A stretch of DNA of 64,000 nt from an uncultured Eubacteriales bacterium (lineage in GTDB: Bacteria; Bacillota; Clostridia; Christensenellales; Aristaeellaceae): positions 1-64,000 of the forward strand of contig UQNN01000001.1 in the NCBI GenBank assembly GCA_900542445.1. The letters are read 5' to 3'. Both the position numbers and the translations under genes were made by a program. The notes beneath the pieces were generated by a model. The model was not told the DNA's origin and did no database searches. It was given only the letters and a program-made list of their open reading frames with translations. Of the stretch, positions 53,846 to 62,039 are shown in pieces. The number at the start of each line of letters is the position of its first letter. Position 1 is the first letter of the stretch.

Positions 53846-54142
53846 ATGGATGATATGGAAAAGATGGAGAATGATAACATCATCGTTCTGACTGATGAAG
53901 ACGGTATTGATGTAGAATTTGAATTCTGCGCGTCCATCGAATATGAAGGCAATGAATACGTTGTGTTGCTTCCGACTGATGATGACGACGGTGAAGTCGT
54001 GATTCTTCAGGTGATGGAAGACGAGGAATCGGACGACGAAGACGAAGTGACTTATGTCGGTGTGGATGACGAAGAGGTGCTTCAGAAGGTGTTTGACATC
54101 TTTAAGGAACAGGCCGGCGATGAGTTTGACTTTGACGAATAA
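53846..54142 (+). CDS. DUF1292 (YrzB-like) acidic protein
   Basis: A 98-residue very acidic protein (many D/E runs) of the DUF1292 family, widespread in Firmicutes. The core NIIVLTDEDGIDVEFEFCASIEYEGNEYVVLLP is typical. In Bacillus the family member YrzB lies in the yrrK-yrzB region; its role is unknown. The ATG at 53846 is preferred: GAGGG is eight bases before it, while upstream in-frame starts lack one. Confidence 0.85.
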   Translation: MDDMEKMENDNIIVLTDEDGIDVEFEFCASIEYEGNEYVVLLPTDDDDGEVVILQVMEDEESDDEDEVTYVGVDDEEVLQKVFDIFKEQAGDEFDFDE

Positions 54143-54165
54143 GATTTCTGAACCATAAACTAAAC

Positions 54166-54205
54166 AGAAGGGGAGCGCGTCTGTTACAGGCAAGCTCCCC
54201 TTTAA
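54166..54205. terminator. Hairpin between the convergent DUF1292 gene and lexA
   Basis: A 9-bp perfect stem (AAGGGGAGC with GCTCCCCTT) with a 17-base loop overlaps the lexA stop. T-runs are short on both sides, so strength is uncertain. Confidence 0.6.
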
Positions 54206-54822
54206 AATTTACGAATCAGACTAACGACTTTACCCAGAATCATAACTGTTGGCACGATGATGGGTTCCATGGTATCGTTTTCCGGTTGCAGGCGGATATG
54301 ACCGTTTTCTTTGTAAAAGCGTTTGACGGTGGCTTCATCCTCAATCAGCGCGACGACAATTTCACCATTGTTAGCATCCGGCTGCTTATGCACAACGATG
54401 TAATCGTCGTTCATAATACCAGCCTGAATCATGCTTTCACCACGCACACGAAGGATAAAAACATCCCCGTGTCCGACTATGTCCTCTGGCAATGTCAAAG
54501 TCTCTTCCACGTTTTCTTCTGCAAGAATTGGCGTTCCGGCCGCTACACGACCGATGACGGGAATTTCGCGAAGCATCACATTTTCAGCCGGGGGAAGCGA
54601 AGAGAAGGAAAGCCCCATTGCACGGGGCTTCATGGCGTCGCGATGAAGAAGCCCCTTTTTTTCAAGGCGTATTAAATGACCGTGCACAGTCGAGGTGGAT
54701 TTCAGCCCGACAGCTTCACCGATTTCACGAACGGAAGGCGCATATCCGCGCGTTTTGATTTCCTGCTCGATATAAGCCAGAATACGCGTCTGCATGTCGC
54801 CACGCTGTTTTTGAACGGTCAT
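54202..54822 (-). CDS. lexA: LexA repressor
   Basis: The SOS regulator: binds operator DNA until RecA filaments trigger self-cleavage. The 206-residue protein has an N-terminal winged helix (YAPSVREIGEAVGLKSTSTVHGHL), the cleavage site Ala95-Gly96, the catalytic Ser130 (GESM) and Lys167 (ATVKRF). The start at 54822 is chosen because the frame's first ATG (54861) lies within the -10 element and so ahead of the transcript. A LexA box sits upstream, implying autoregulation. Confidence 0.94.
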   Translation of the reverse strand: MTVQKQRGDMQTRILAYIEQEIKTRGYAPSVREIGEAVGLKSTSTVHGHLIRLEKKGLLHRDAMKPRAMGLSFSSLPPAENVMLREIPVIGRVAAGTPILAEENVEETLTLPEDIVGHGDVFILRVRGESMIQAGIMNDDYIVVHKQPDANNGEIVVALIEDEATVKRFYKENGHIRLQPENDTMEPIIVPTVMILGKVVSLIRKF

Positions 54823-54859
54823 TCCGTGCACACAACCTTTCGTTGCAAAACTTTTCATC

Positions 54860-54889
54860 ATTATACCACATTCGATTCGGTGAAGGCAA
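54860..54889 (-). promoter_or_regulatory. lexA promoter
   Basis: Minus-strand TATAAT (54860-54865) with TG extension and TTGCCT (54884-54889), spacer 18. The start is near 54853. Confidence 0.75.
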
Positions 54890-54896
54890 GCGCAGT

Positions 54897-54910
54897 CAAA
54901 CGTATGTTCG
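54897..54910. promoter_or_regulatory. LexA (SOS) box
   Basis: Minus strand CGAAC-ATAC-GTTTG matches the Gram-positive consensus CGAAC-N4-GTTCG with one mismatch. It lies just upstream of the lexA -35 and about 22 bases upstream of the -35 of the divergent gene at 54991. Confidence 0.75.
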
Positions 54911-54931
54911 CATTTTTGCTAAAGATCATGC

Positions 54932-54960
54932 TTGATCGAAACTTAAATCGGTGATATAAT
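54932..54960 (+). promoter_or_regulatory. Promoter for the 8-cysteine acidic protein gene
   Basis: TTGATC (54932-54937), a 17-base spacer and TATAAT (54955-54960) with TG extension. It is divergent from lexA with the SOS box between them. Confidence 0.8.
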
Positions 54961-54990
54961 GAGCAGACAAGAACGCAAGGGGACAGGAGA

Positions 54991-55281
54991 ATGGAGACAA
55001 AACGCTGTGTTTTATATGATCGAGATTGCATAGAGTGCGGAGAGTGCAACATGTGTGACCTTGATCCGAATAAGATTTGCGATAACTGTGGAAAGTGCAT
55101 CGGGCTGGATCATACCGATAAAAGTCCGGAATACCGGGCGATTAAAGTGGATGGCATCATCGATGAGACGATGGATCCGAACGACTATCTTTACGACGAA
55201 GAGACGCTGGATGATCCCGAAGAAGAGGATGATCTTTTCGGCGATGATCTGTTTCCGTTTGTGCGCGGTAATCAAAAATAA
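54991..55281 (+). CDS. Small protein with eight clustered cysteines and an acidic tail
   Basis: A 96-residue protein. Cysteines at 6, 13, 16, 19, 22, 30, 33 and 36 form two runs of CxxC units, a pattern able to bind iron-sulfur clusters or zinc. After residue 60 the chain is strongly acidic (DDPEEEDDLFGDD). It is not a classical 2[4Fe-4S] ferredoxin, since the CxxCxxCxxxCP pattern is absent. Similar short clostridial proteins are annotated only as hypothetical, as far as I can recall. It shares an intergenic region and possibly the SOS box with lexA. Confidence 0.72.
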   Translation: METKRCVLYDRDCIECGECNMCDLDPNKICDNCGKCIGLDHTDKSPEYRAIKVDGIIDETMDPNDYLYDEETLDDPEEEDDLFGDDLFPFVRGNQK

Positions 55282-55288
55282 TAAGTAA

Positions 55289-55346
55289 AAAAAGTCGGAT
55301 GGATGCGATGATAAACTTCGCAAAACATTCGACTTTTTGTTTTTTA
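55289..55346. terminator. Bidirectional terminator before the recombinase gene
   Basis: AAAAAGTCGGAT (55289-55300) pairs with ATTCGACTTTTT (55327-55338) around a loop of 26 bases, with T-runs outward on both strands. The loop contains the 12-base motif shared with the palindrome at 56489-56520. Confidence 0.7.
55315..55326 (+). repeat. Copy of one palindrome arm, 3' side of the recombinase gene
   Basis: ACTTCGCAAAAC here is identical over 12 bases to one arm (minus strand) of the palindrome on the other side of the recombinase gene. The opposite arm of the palindrome matches it with one mismatch in direct orientation. A chance 12-base match within about 1.2 kb is unlikely. Confidence 0.6.
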
Positions 55347-55364
55347 ATGAATCAGATCCATCTT

Positions 55365-56468
55365 TCAGGGCTTCGGCAAATTAGCATGCACAGGCTCTTC
55401 ACGCAGAACAGTTTTTTGCGCAGCAATGCGACGGTGATCCTCAGCGATGGCTGCGTAATGTTTGCGCGTTGTGTTGACATCTGAGTGGCCAAGCACATCG
55501 GCAACCAGATAAATGTCGCCTGTTTCACGGTACAGATTGGTGCCGAATGTGCTTCTGAGCTTGTGTGGACTGATTTTTTTCTTCAATGGAGCAGCAATGG
55601 CAGCATATTTTTTGACCATGTTTTCGACAGCGCGCTGTGTGATGCGCCGACGCTGAATCGAAAGAAAAAAAGCATTTTCATGGCCGGGCAAAGCTTCGAC
55701 TTCTTTGCGCTCAACCAGATACGCTTTAAGCGCGTCTGCAACTTCATCAGAAAGGTACAAAATGACCTCTTTGCCGCCTTTTCGGGTGACGACAAAGGCA
55801 TTTTGTTCAAAGTCAAAATCATCAATGTTCAAGCCTACACATTCGCTGATGCGAATGCCCGTTCCAAGAAACAGCGAAAGCATGGCGACATCGCGTTTTT
55901 TCGTGATATTATGGTATTTTTGGCAACTCTTGGGCAAAGATTGCCCGCTTTCAGCGACATCCAGAATGCGGGCGACTTCATCCACATCCAGACGGATGAT
56001 GGCATGCTCGTGAAGCTTGGGCAGCGGAACGAGCGAGGCGGTGTTGCTTTCAATCAACCCTTCGGCAAACAGGTATTTGTAAAACGCTCGCAGCGAGGCG
56101 TATTTGCGTTTGATGCCGTATTCGTGATTGGTCATTTCGCGAGAAGCGGTTTCACCATCCTCAAGTGTTTCGTTTTTGACGTAGAGCGTCAGATAGCGCG
56201 CATAGCGTTCCAAATCCTGCTTGGTAACCTGACTGATATCTGCCGCAGTGAATTCGGTGACGGGCTTGCCGCTAAATTTGGGCAGTTCGCTGGAGAGATA
56301 TTGAAAAAAAAGTTTGAGATCATAGGCGTAGCTGAGTCGTGTCAGCACGCTAGTCTGCTGCTCAATAGCCATAAAATAATCCGAGCAGAAATCCGGTAGT
56401 TCATGTTGAAGTTCACGCAGGCGTTTCGTTCGGTCGAGTTGAGCCTGTGTATGGTAATCATTGGGCAT
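55365..56468 (-). CDS. XerS-like tyrosine recombinase
   Basis: A 367-residue site-specific recombinase with all catalytic residues: Arg206 (GTGIRISEC), Lys230 (TRKGGK), His302 and Arg305 (PHKLR), His328 (LGHSD) and nucleophile Tyr338. The N-terminal core-binding region (LPDFCSDYFMAIEQ, then a FFQYL segment) and the length exceed XerC/XerD (about 300). They recall XerS, the single chromosome-dimer recombinase of streptococci. The ATG at 56468 is nine bases after AAAGGA. A 28-bp two-arm palindrome lies 22 bases upstream, as the difSL site lies beside xerS. No phage genes are nearby, so a housekeeping role is favoured. Confidence 0.85.
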   Translation of the reverse strand: MPNDYHTQAQLDRTKRLRELQHELPDFCSDYFMAIEQQTSVLTRLSYAYDLKLFFQYLSSELPKFSGKPVTEFTAADISQVTKQDLERYARYLTLYVKNETLEDGETASREMTNHEYGIKRKYASLRAFYKYLFAEGLIESNTASLVPLPKLHEHAIIRLDVDEVARILDVAESGQSLPKSCQKYHNITKKRDVAMLSLFLGTGIRISECVGLNIDDFDFEQNAFVVTRKGGKEVILYLSDEVADALKAYLVERKEVEALPGHENAFFLSIQRRRITQRAVENMVKKYAAIAAPLKKKISPHKLRSTFGTNLYRETGDIYLVADVLGHSDVNTTRKHYAAIAEDHRRIAAQKTVLREEPVHANLPKP

Positions 56469-56488
56469 AAACGTCATTCCTTTACCAT

Positions 56489-56520
56489 AGACTTCGTAAA
56501 ACCGGGGTTTTGCGAAGTCT
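56489..56520. repeat. dif-like palindrome upstream of the recombinase gene
   Basis: Two 11-base arms, ACTTCGTAAAA (56491-56501) and TTTTGCGAAGT (56508-56518), flank a 6-base centre CCGGGG. That gives 28 bases, the layout of Xer/dif sites. Symmetry extends to AGACTTCG...CGAAGTCT with a single T-G exception. No T-run follows on either strand, so it is not an intrinsic terminator. The GC-rich centre is unusual for dif. It could instead be an operator for the recombinase gene. Confidence 0.65.
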
Positions 56521-56575
56521 TATAAACACTTCCCTATGATGAATCAGAAGCCGATTTTAATTGGAATTTTGTGTT

Positions 56576-57022
56576 TTAAGCATTGTTACGATGATCGCGT
56601 ATTTGGCCGGTGGCCAACTCATCGCATCGGTTGTTCCACGGATTATCCGCATGGCCTTTTACTTTGATGATTGTAACCTTGTGCGGTTGCATGACGGTCA
56701 GCAGCCATTTCCAAAGATCTTGGTTTTCAACGGGTTTTTTAGAGGCAGTTTTCCAACCGTTGCGTTGCCAACCGTCAATCCAGTTCTGCTTAAACGCGTT
56801 AACCAGATATGCGGAATCCGAATACAGCGTTACGGCACAAGGCTGCTTGAGCGCCGTAAATCCCTGAACAGCAGCAAAAAGTTCCATGCGATTGTTGGTC
56901 GTATCCGGCATAAAACCCGAAATTTCTTTTTTGTGCTCACCAAACATGAGCACGGTTCCCCAGCCGCCGGGGCCTGGATTACCTGAGCAAGCCCCGTCGG
57001 TGTACATGATGATCTCTTTCAC
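56576..57022 (-). CDS. rnhA: Ribonuclease HI
   Basis: Degrades the RNA strand of RNA-DNA hybrids. The 148-residue length and motifs are classical: Asp9 (YTDGACSGNPGPGGWG), Glu47 (NRMEL), Asp69 (YSDSAY), the basic-protrusion-type region rich in Trp (WIDGWQRNGWKT), His124 (KGHADNPWNN) and Asp134. The start is GTG at 57022, five bases after CGAGG; the open frame continues upstream without signals. proC lies 43 bases upstream on the same strand. Confidence 0.95.
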   Translation of the reverse strand: MKEIIMYTDGACSGNPGPGGWGTVLMFGEHKKEISGFMPDTTNNRMELFAAVQGFTALKQPCAVTLYSDSAYLVNAFKQNWIDGWQRNGWKTASKKPVENQDLWKWLLTVMQPHKVTIIKVKGHADNPWNNRCDELATGQIRDHRNNA

Positions 57023-57065
57023 AAAAACCTCGTCGCTTAAATATAACTTTAGATCCCAAATGGAT

Positions 57066-57863
57066 TTACTTCTTAGACATGCGCATGGTCTTTTCGACTG
57101 TCGCGCCGACGGCATCCATCACAGCTGCGCGCATGCCGCCTTTTTCAAGCGCATACATGCCTTCAATCGTTGTGCCGCCTGGCGAGCATACCGCGTCCTT
57201 TAATTTGCCAGGATGTTCACCGGTTTCAAGCACCATCCTGGCTGCGCCGACAAGTGTTTGAGCAGCCAGTTCATAAGCCAACGCACGCGGCACACCGTAT
57301 CGCACGCCTCCGTCAGCCATGGCTTCGATAAAAGCATAGACAAATGCAGGGCCGCAGCCGCTGATGCCGTTTGCGGGCGTATAGACATGGTCTTCGACTA
57401 CGGCGACTTTGCCAGCCGCAGCGAAAATGCGCTCTGTAAAAGCAAATTCTTCATCTGTACAGGTACAAAGGCTTGAAATCAGGCTCATGCCCTCGCCTAC
57501 GGCAAGCGGTGTGTTGGGCATGACACGGACGAAACGCGCCGTTTCCGGAAGCGCGTCTTTGAGCATGTCAAACGTCCATCCGGCGACAATGGAGATGACG
57601 AATTTACCGACCAACATGTCGTGAATTTCACGAAGGACACCCGCTGCGTAAACGGGCTTAACGGCCAACAGAATGCAGTCCACTGATTCAGCCAGCGATA
57701 CGTTATCCTGCATGATGTGAACGCCTTTTTGAGCCAATTCCGTGCTTTTTTCAGGGTGTTTGCGGCTGACATAAAGGCTGTCAGGCTCAAGTGCGTGTTG
57801 ATTTAAGATGCCGTTTATGATGGCTGAACCCATGTTGCCTGCACCGATAAAACCGAGTTTCAT
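57066..57863 (-). CDS. proC: Pyrroline-5-carboxylate reductase
   Basis: Last step of proline synthesis, using NAD(P)H. The 265-residue protein starts with the Rossmann motif GFIGAGNMGSAI and has VMPNTPLAVGEG in the middle. The C-terminal signature LKDAVCSPGGTTIEGMYALEKGG marks the family. GGGAGG lies eight bases before the ATG. It has its own promoter and is probably co-transcribed with rnhA. Confidence 0.96.
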   Translation of the reverse strand: MKLGFIGAGNMGSAIINGILNQHALEPDSLYVSRKHPEKSTELAQKGVHIMQDNVSLAESVDCILLAVKPVYAAGVLREIHDMLVGKFVISIVAGWTFDMLKDALPETARFVRVMPNTPLAVGEGMSLISSLCTCTDEEFAFTERIFAAAGKVAVVEDHVYTPANGISGCGPAFVYAFIEAMADGGVRYGVPRALAYELAAQTLVGAARMVLETGEHPGKLKDAVCSPGGTTIEGMYALEKGGMRAAVMDAVGATVEKTMRMSKK

Positions 57864-57906
57864 GATTCATGCCTCCCGATTGCAATTCATTTTATAAACA
57901 CAATCT

Positions 57907-57935
57907 ATTGTAGCGAAAAAAGGCGGTTTCGTCAA
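57907..57935 (-). promoter_or_regulatory. proC promoter
   Basis: Minus-strand TTGACG (57930-57935), a 17-base spacer and TACAAT (57907-57912). Confidence 0.8.
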
Positions 57936-57963
57936 TTCGCAAAACGAACGAATACGCGCTTGA

Positions 57964-58006
57964 TCAACTGAAAAACGCCACCCGCTTTGCCGGACGACGT
58001 TTCAAG
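57964..58006 (-). terminator. Terminator of the MMPL operon
   Basis: Minus strand AACGTCGTCCGGC with GCGGGTGGCGTT forms an imperfect stem with a short AAA loop, followed by TTTTT. It is about 12 bases after the stop of the heptad-repeat protein gene. Confidence 0.6.
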
Positions 58007-58017
58007 AACAGAGTTTT

Positions 58018-59844
58018 TTACTTATTCAAGTCGCTGCGAATGATGTATACGACATCATGGGCCATGTCATCGCTGACCAAATCAAAGGAGGAATCGGAAA
58101 CCAGCTGATTCTTGGTGTTTTCAAATACATCGAGTGCCTTCTGCACGTCGCCATTCAGCAGCGGCAACACGTTGGCACTGAGCGTCTGCTTCAGTTCATC
58201 CAGACCGTCTGCTAACTGCGTGGTGCCATCGCTCAGCTGAGAAGCGCCATCCGCCAGTTGCGAGCTGCCATTGTGGAGCGCAACAGCCCCCTGTGCAGCT
58301 TGGTTCACGCCGTCGGTGTAGCTGCTTAGGCCCGTGACGAACGTGTTGACGGAATCAAGCTGAGTTTTAAGAGAAGTCAGTGCTTCATATCCAGCCTTTG
58401 CAGGCGCAATAGCTTCTTCAAGCTGCTTCTGGACAGACTCATCGGCAACATTCTGTTCGACAAGCGCGTCAATTTGCTCTGCAACCGCGGCCTCAAGCTG
58501 GGCTTGAATTTCCTCGCCATTCATCAGCTGCTTGACGGCCGCGCTGATTTGCTGAGCCTGTTCATGTGTCACCTGCCCGGCAGCGACGGCCTTGCTGTAA
58601 TCCTCAGCCGTCATGTTCAGGCCGCTCTGCGCCAGAACACCTTCAAGCACCTGAGCTTGCACAGACTGTGTCACGCTGTCACGCACGACCTTCTCCTGCT
58701 TCATGACTTCGGTTTTGACCTGTTCGCGCGCCGCAGCTTGAGCGGTTGCAAGCAGCGTTTCGGGGTCAAGCTGAGCGAGCGCTGCTTGCAACACATCGGC
58801 ATAGTTTTCGCTTGTCAGTTCCGGCAGTGTGATGCCGACTGTATCCAGACCCGCCGCGGCAAGCTGCTGGTTGGCCGTGGCCAGAACTGCATCGAAGAGC
58901 TGTGCCGCACCCTGATTCAGTGCATCGTTGTTGGAGACCAGTGTCGTCAGACCGTTTTCGAGTTCAGAAACACCGTCGTCAAGGCTTTTTGCGCCGTCAC
59001 TCAGAGACTTTGAACCGTCGTTCAGCGCTGCAACGCCGTCATACAGCGAGAACAAGGCAGTCAGACCGTCATGAAGTTTGCCTTCGCCTTCCGGCAGAGC
59101 CTCACCGTCACACAGCGCGGTCAGACCGATTTTCAGCTCGTCTACGGTATTACTCAAGCTGCCGATTTTTTCATCTGCTTCATCACAGAACCACTTGAGC
59201 GGTTCGGAGGTTGCGAACGTCATCATCCAGCTCAAATCCGCATGGTCAGCAGTTGCCGTCATGGTGAAATGTGTCGGAAGTTCGGCATCTTCGTCTAGGC
59301 CGGGCACAGCCCAGCCGACCAGAACTTTGTGATTGCCGTCACTCATCACAGAGCCGTTTTCAACGCTGATATCAGACAGGGTGTCTTCATCGATGGGCAT
59401 GACGCTCAGCGCGAGATACGGCGTATTTTCGGCCATCAGGAAGCTGACGTCCATCGTCACAGTGCCCTGCGCATTTTTGATATCCTCGGCGGTTGCCTCC
59501 TTGCCGTCCAACATAAAGGTAACCTTCGGCAAAATGTTCGGACGCTTATCCGATGCGCCCTGATAAATGATGCTGCTTCCGTTCGCCTGCCAGGTCAGCG
59601 CTTCACCGTCCAACGTAAATGTTTCGTGACCGCCGACATTTTCAATCGCTGAGAGCATTGAACGATCGGAAAGCACATCCAGTGCATCGCCGTTTTCCAG
59701 ATGTACATTATCCAGAAGCGTTTGGACCTCGCCGTCATGATTGACAACAACATAAACGCGTTCGTGCTTAGCCGTCTCGGCGCTGGCCGTGCAGCCGGTT
59801 GCGACACAAAGCGCTGTCAGCAGCGCTATCGCATGCTTTTTCAT
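58018..59844 (-). CDS. Lipoprotein with Leu-x-x-Gly heptad repeats, partner of MMPL exporter
   Basis: A 608-residue secreted protein with a lipobox in the signal peptide (ALCVATGC, Cys18). A beta-rich N-terminal half is followed by long helical regions. Two blocks carry the x-x-x-Leu-x-x-Gly heptads seen in YhgE/Pip-type proteins (ALNDGSKSLSDGAKSLDDG around residue 275, and SSQLADGASQLSDGTTQLADG near residue 540). An Ala/Gln/Glu-rich coiled coil separates them. Such proteins are commonly paired with MMPL/RND transporters in Firmicutes. The gene follows the MMPL gene by 18 bases and likely forms the outside part of the exporter. Confidence 0.8.
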   Translation of the reverse strand: MKKHAIALLTALCVATGCTASAETAKHERVYVVVNHDGEVQTLLDNVHLENGDALDVLSDRSMLSAIENVGGHETFTLDGEALTWQANGSSIIYQGASDKRPNILPKVTFMLDGKEATAEDIKNAQGTVTMDVSFLMAENTPYLALSVMPIDEDTLSDISVENGSVMSDGNHKVLVGWAVPGLDEDAELPTHFTMTATADHADLSWMMTFATSEPLKWFCDEADEKIGSLSNTVDELKIGLTALCDGEALPEGEGKLHDGLTALFSLYDGVAALNDGSKSLSDGAKSLDDGVSELENGLTTLVSNNDALNQGAAQLFDAVLATANQQLAAAGLDTVGITLPELTSENYADVLQAALAQLDPETLLATAQAAAREQVKTEVMKQEKVVRDSVTQSVQAQVLEGVLAQSGLNMTAEDYSKAVAAGQVTHEQAQQISAAVKQLMNGEEIQAQLEAAVAEQIDALVEQNVADESVQKQLEEAIAPAKAGYEALTSLKTQLDSVNTFVTGLSSYTDGVNQAAQGAVALHNGSSQLADGASQLSDGTTQLADGLDELKQTLSANVLPLLNGDVQKALDVFENTKNQLVSDSSFDLVSDDMAHDVVYIIRSDLNK

Positions 59845-59862
59845 AGGGTTTTCATCCTTTCT

Positions 59863-61944
59863 TTACGAATTGGAAGCTTGCGCTTTCTTTTTCATGCCAA
59901 ATGTTGTATGAACAATGAAACCGTCGCAGAGCAGAAGCATCGCGGGCAGCAGGAACAACACAACCGCCACAGAACACAGCGCGCCGCGCGCAATCAGGCT
60001 GCACATCGAAGAAATAATATCGATGTTGGAGTACAAGCCGACGCCGAAGGTTGAGGCGAAAAAGCTGACACCGCTGACCAGAATGGACTGCGCGGAAGCG
60101 GCAACCGCTTCACCGACAGCTTCTTTTTTGCTCTTTCCGACGCTTCTACCCTGCTTGTAGCGCGTCGTCATCAGAATTGCATAATCGACAGTTGCGCCGA
60201 GCTGAATGGTCGAAATCAGAATCGGACCGACGAACGGAAGCGTCGTGTCTGTGAAATATGGAATGCACAGGTTTAGCGCGATGGCCAGCTCAATCATAGC
60301 GACGAGCAGAATCGGCAGGGAGAACGACTTGAGCACCAACGCAATGATCACGAAGATTGCTGCGATGGAGATAGCGCTGACGACCTTAAAGTCTCGGTCG
60401 GTGCAGTTGATCAAATCCTTTGTGCAAGGGGCTTCGCCGATGAGCATGCCGCCTTTATCATACTTTTTAAGGATGGCATTCAGCTCGTCAATCTGTTGGT
60501 TGACCGCGTTGGAAGAAATCACATAGGACGAAGAAATCAGCATCATCTGATAGCGCTCACCCTTGAGCAGGTTTGTCACATCGGACGGCAGAATGCTTTC
60601 GGGAACATTGCGGCCCAGCAGGCTGTCCAGCGACAACACGTTCTGTACGCCATCTACCTGATTGAATTCTTCCGTCATCGCAATAACGTCTTTCTGCGGT
60701 ATGTCGGAATCAATCAAAACCAGGTGATTCGTGGATACGTCAAATGTCTCGGAAAGCTTTTCATTTGCCTGAACGGAAAGAAGATCTTCCGGCAGACAGG
60801 AACTCATGTCATAGTAAACGTTTACGTGATTGTAGCCGTAGAACGCCGGAATGCACAGCACGACAGCCAATACGCAAAGCACTTTATAATGCTTGACAAT
60901 AAAGCGGCTGATGTTTGCGACACTCGGCAGGAGCGGTTTATGCGAAGTCTTGGTAATCAGACCATCCATCATGCGGATGACACACGGCAGCAGCGTTATC
61001 GTACCCAGCACGCCGAGAATAACGCCTTTGCTCATAACAACGCCGAGGTCACGGCCAAGGGTGAAGCTCATGAAGCAGATGGCAATGAAACCGGCGACAG
61101 TCGTCAGGCTGCTGCCGATGATTGAGCTGAACGTTTGCACAATCGCAGCGGTCATCGCTTCGTCTCGATCACTGCAAAGGCTCTTTTGCTCTTTGTAGCT
61201 GTGCCAGAGGAAAATGGAATAATCCAGCGTCACAGCGAGCTGAAGCACGGCAGCGACAGCTTTTGTGATGTAGGAAATCTCACCCATAAAGTAGTTGCTG
61301 CCCATGTTCCAGAGCATGGAAACGCCGATGCAGCAGAGGAAAATCAATGGAAGCAGGAATGAGTCCATCGTCAGCATCAGCACGATGCAGCAGAGTGCAA
61401 CAGCGATGGCGACGTAAATACCTTCCTGCTCTTCTACCAGCTCTTTGGTATCTGTGACCACGGCAGACAGACCGGAAACGAAGCACTTTTCCCCTGCTGC
61501 CTTGCGAATATCGGCAATGGCTTCCATCGTGCCCTCTGCCGAAGAAGTCTCGTCGAAGAAAACTGCAAAGATGCGATCCTCGCCGTTTTCAAAACGTTCG
61601 CGCAAATCATCCGGCAAAATCGCAGAAGGAATTGAACCATTTAACGCGGAAGCGTAGCCAATGACCGTATCAACGTGAGGGATCTGACGAATGGTTTCTT
61701 CCAGATCCGCCTGATCCACTTCGCTGAGTCCCTCAGTGATACAAAGTGAAAAAGCGCCTTTGCCGAAATCTTCCATCAGGATGTTTTGTCCCTTGATGGT
61801 ATCCAGATCCTCTGGCAGATAATACAGAAGGTCATATTTGACCCGGGTGGCCGCCATGCCGAATATCGACGGGATCATCAAAGCCAAACAGATGATGACC
61901 ACGATTACCCGGTGTTTGACCATCCACCTTGCAAATCGGTTCAC
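59863..61944 (-). CDS. MMPL-family RND transporter
   Basis: A 693-residue membrane exporter with two homologous halves, each a membrane helix, an external domain, and five further helices (12 in total). Typical segments are MVKHRVIVVIICLALMI at the N-terminus and the TVDYAILMTTRYKQGR / TLDYSIFLWHSYKEQ pair carrying the proton-relay Asp-Tyr in each half. Substrates of such pumps are lipids or amphiphilic compounds. The start is GTG, seven bases after AAGGAGG. It is divergent from a TetR regulator that probably represses it. Confidence 0.9.
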   Translation of the reverse strand: MNRFARWMVKHRVIVVIICLALMIPSIFGMAATRVKYDLLYYLPEDLDTIKGQNILMEDFGKGAFSLCITEGLSEVDQADLEETIRQIPHVDTVIGYASALNGSIPSAILPDDLRERFENGEDRIFAVFFDETSSAEGTMEAIADIRKAAGEKCFVSGLSAVVTDTKELVEEQEGIYVAIAVALCCIVLMLTMDSFLLPLIFLCCIGVSMLWNMGSNYFMGEISYITKAVAAVLQLAVTLDYSIFLWHSYKEQKSLCSDRDEAMTAAIVQTFSSIIGSSLTTVAGFIAICFMSFTLGRDLGVVMSKGVILGVLGTITLLPCVIRMMDGLITKTSHKPLLPSVANISRFIVKHYKVLCVLAVVLCIPAFYGYNHVNVYYDMSSCLPEDLLSVQANEKLSETFDVSTNHLVLIDSDIPQKDVIAMTEEFNQVDGVQNVLSLDSLLGRNVPESILPSDVTNLLKGERYQMMLISSSYVISSNAVNQQIDELNAILKKYDKGGMLIGEAPCTKDLINCTDRDFKVVSAISIAAIFVIIALVLKSFSLPILLVAMIELAIALNLCIPYFTDTTLPFVGPILISTIQLGATVDYAILMTTRYKQGRSVGKSKKEAVGEAVAASAQSILVSGVSFFASTFGVGLYSNIDIISSMCSLIARGALCSVAVVLFLLPAMLLLCDGFIVHTTFGMKKKAQASNS

Positions 61945-61988
61945 AAGAGTTCCTCCTTTTTGAATTTCGCTTGCTTATTAAACACTAT

Positions 61989-62003
61989 GTTGACTTTATC
62001 AAC
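61989..62003. promoter_or_regulatory. Candidate TetR operator
   Basis: GTTGA-CTTTA-TCAAC, a perfect 5-base inverted repeat with a 5-base centre. It overlaps the -35 of the tetR promoter and lies just downstream of the MMPL -10, so a bound repressor could block both. A second repeat, ATTGAT...ATCAAT (62022-62040), overlaps the MMPL -35. Confidence 0.55.
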
Positions 62004-62018
62004 GAACGATAGTATAAT
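61990..62018 (+). promoter_or_regulatory. tetR promoter
   Basis: TTGACT (61990-61995), a 17-base spacer and TATAAT (62013-62018). Confidence 0.82.
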
Positions 62019-62039
62019 GTGATTGATGATAAAAATCAA
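62011..62039 (-). promoter_or_regulatory. MMPL operon promoter
   Basis: Minus-strand TTGATT (62034-62039), a 17-base spacer and TATACT (62011-62016). Its -10 shares four bases with the -10 of the opposite tetR promoter, so the two cannot be occupied together. Confidence 0.78.

Noticed and set aside
56489..56520. Palindrome as an intrinsic terminator of rnhA
   Set aside because: No T-run follows the stem on either strand, and the symmetric 11-6-11 layout fits a protein-binding site better.
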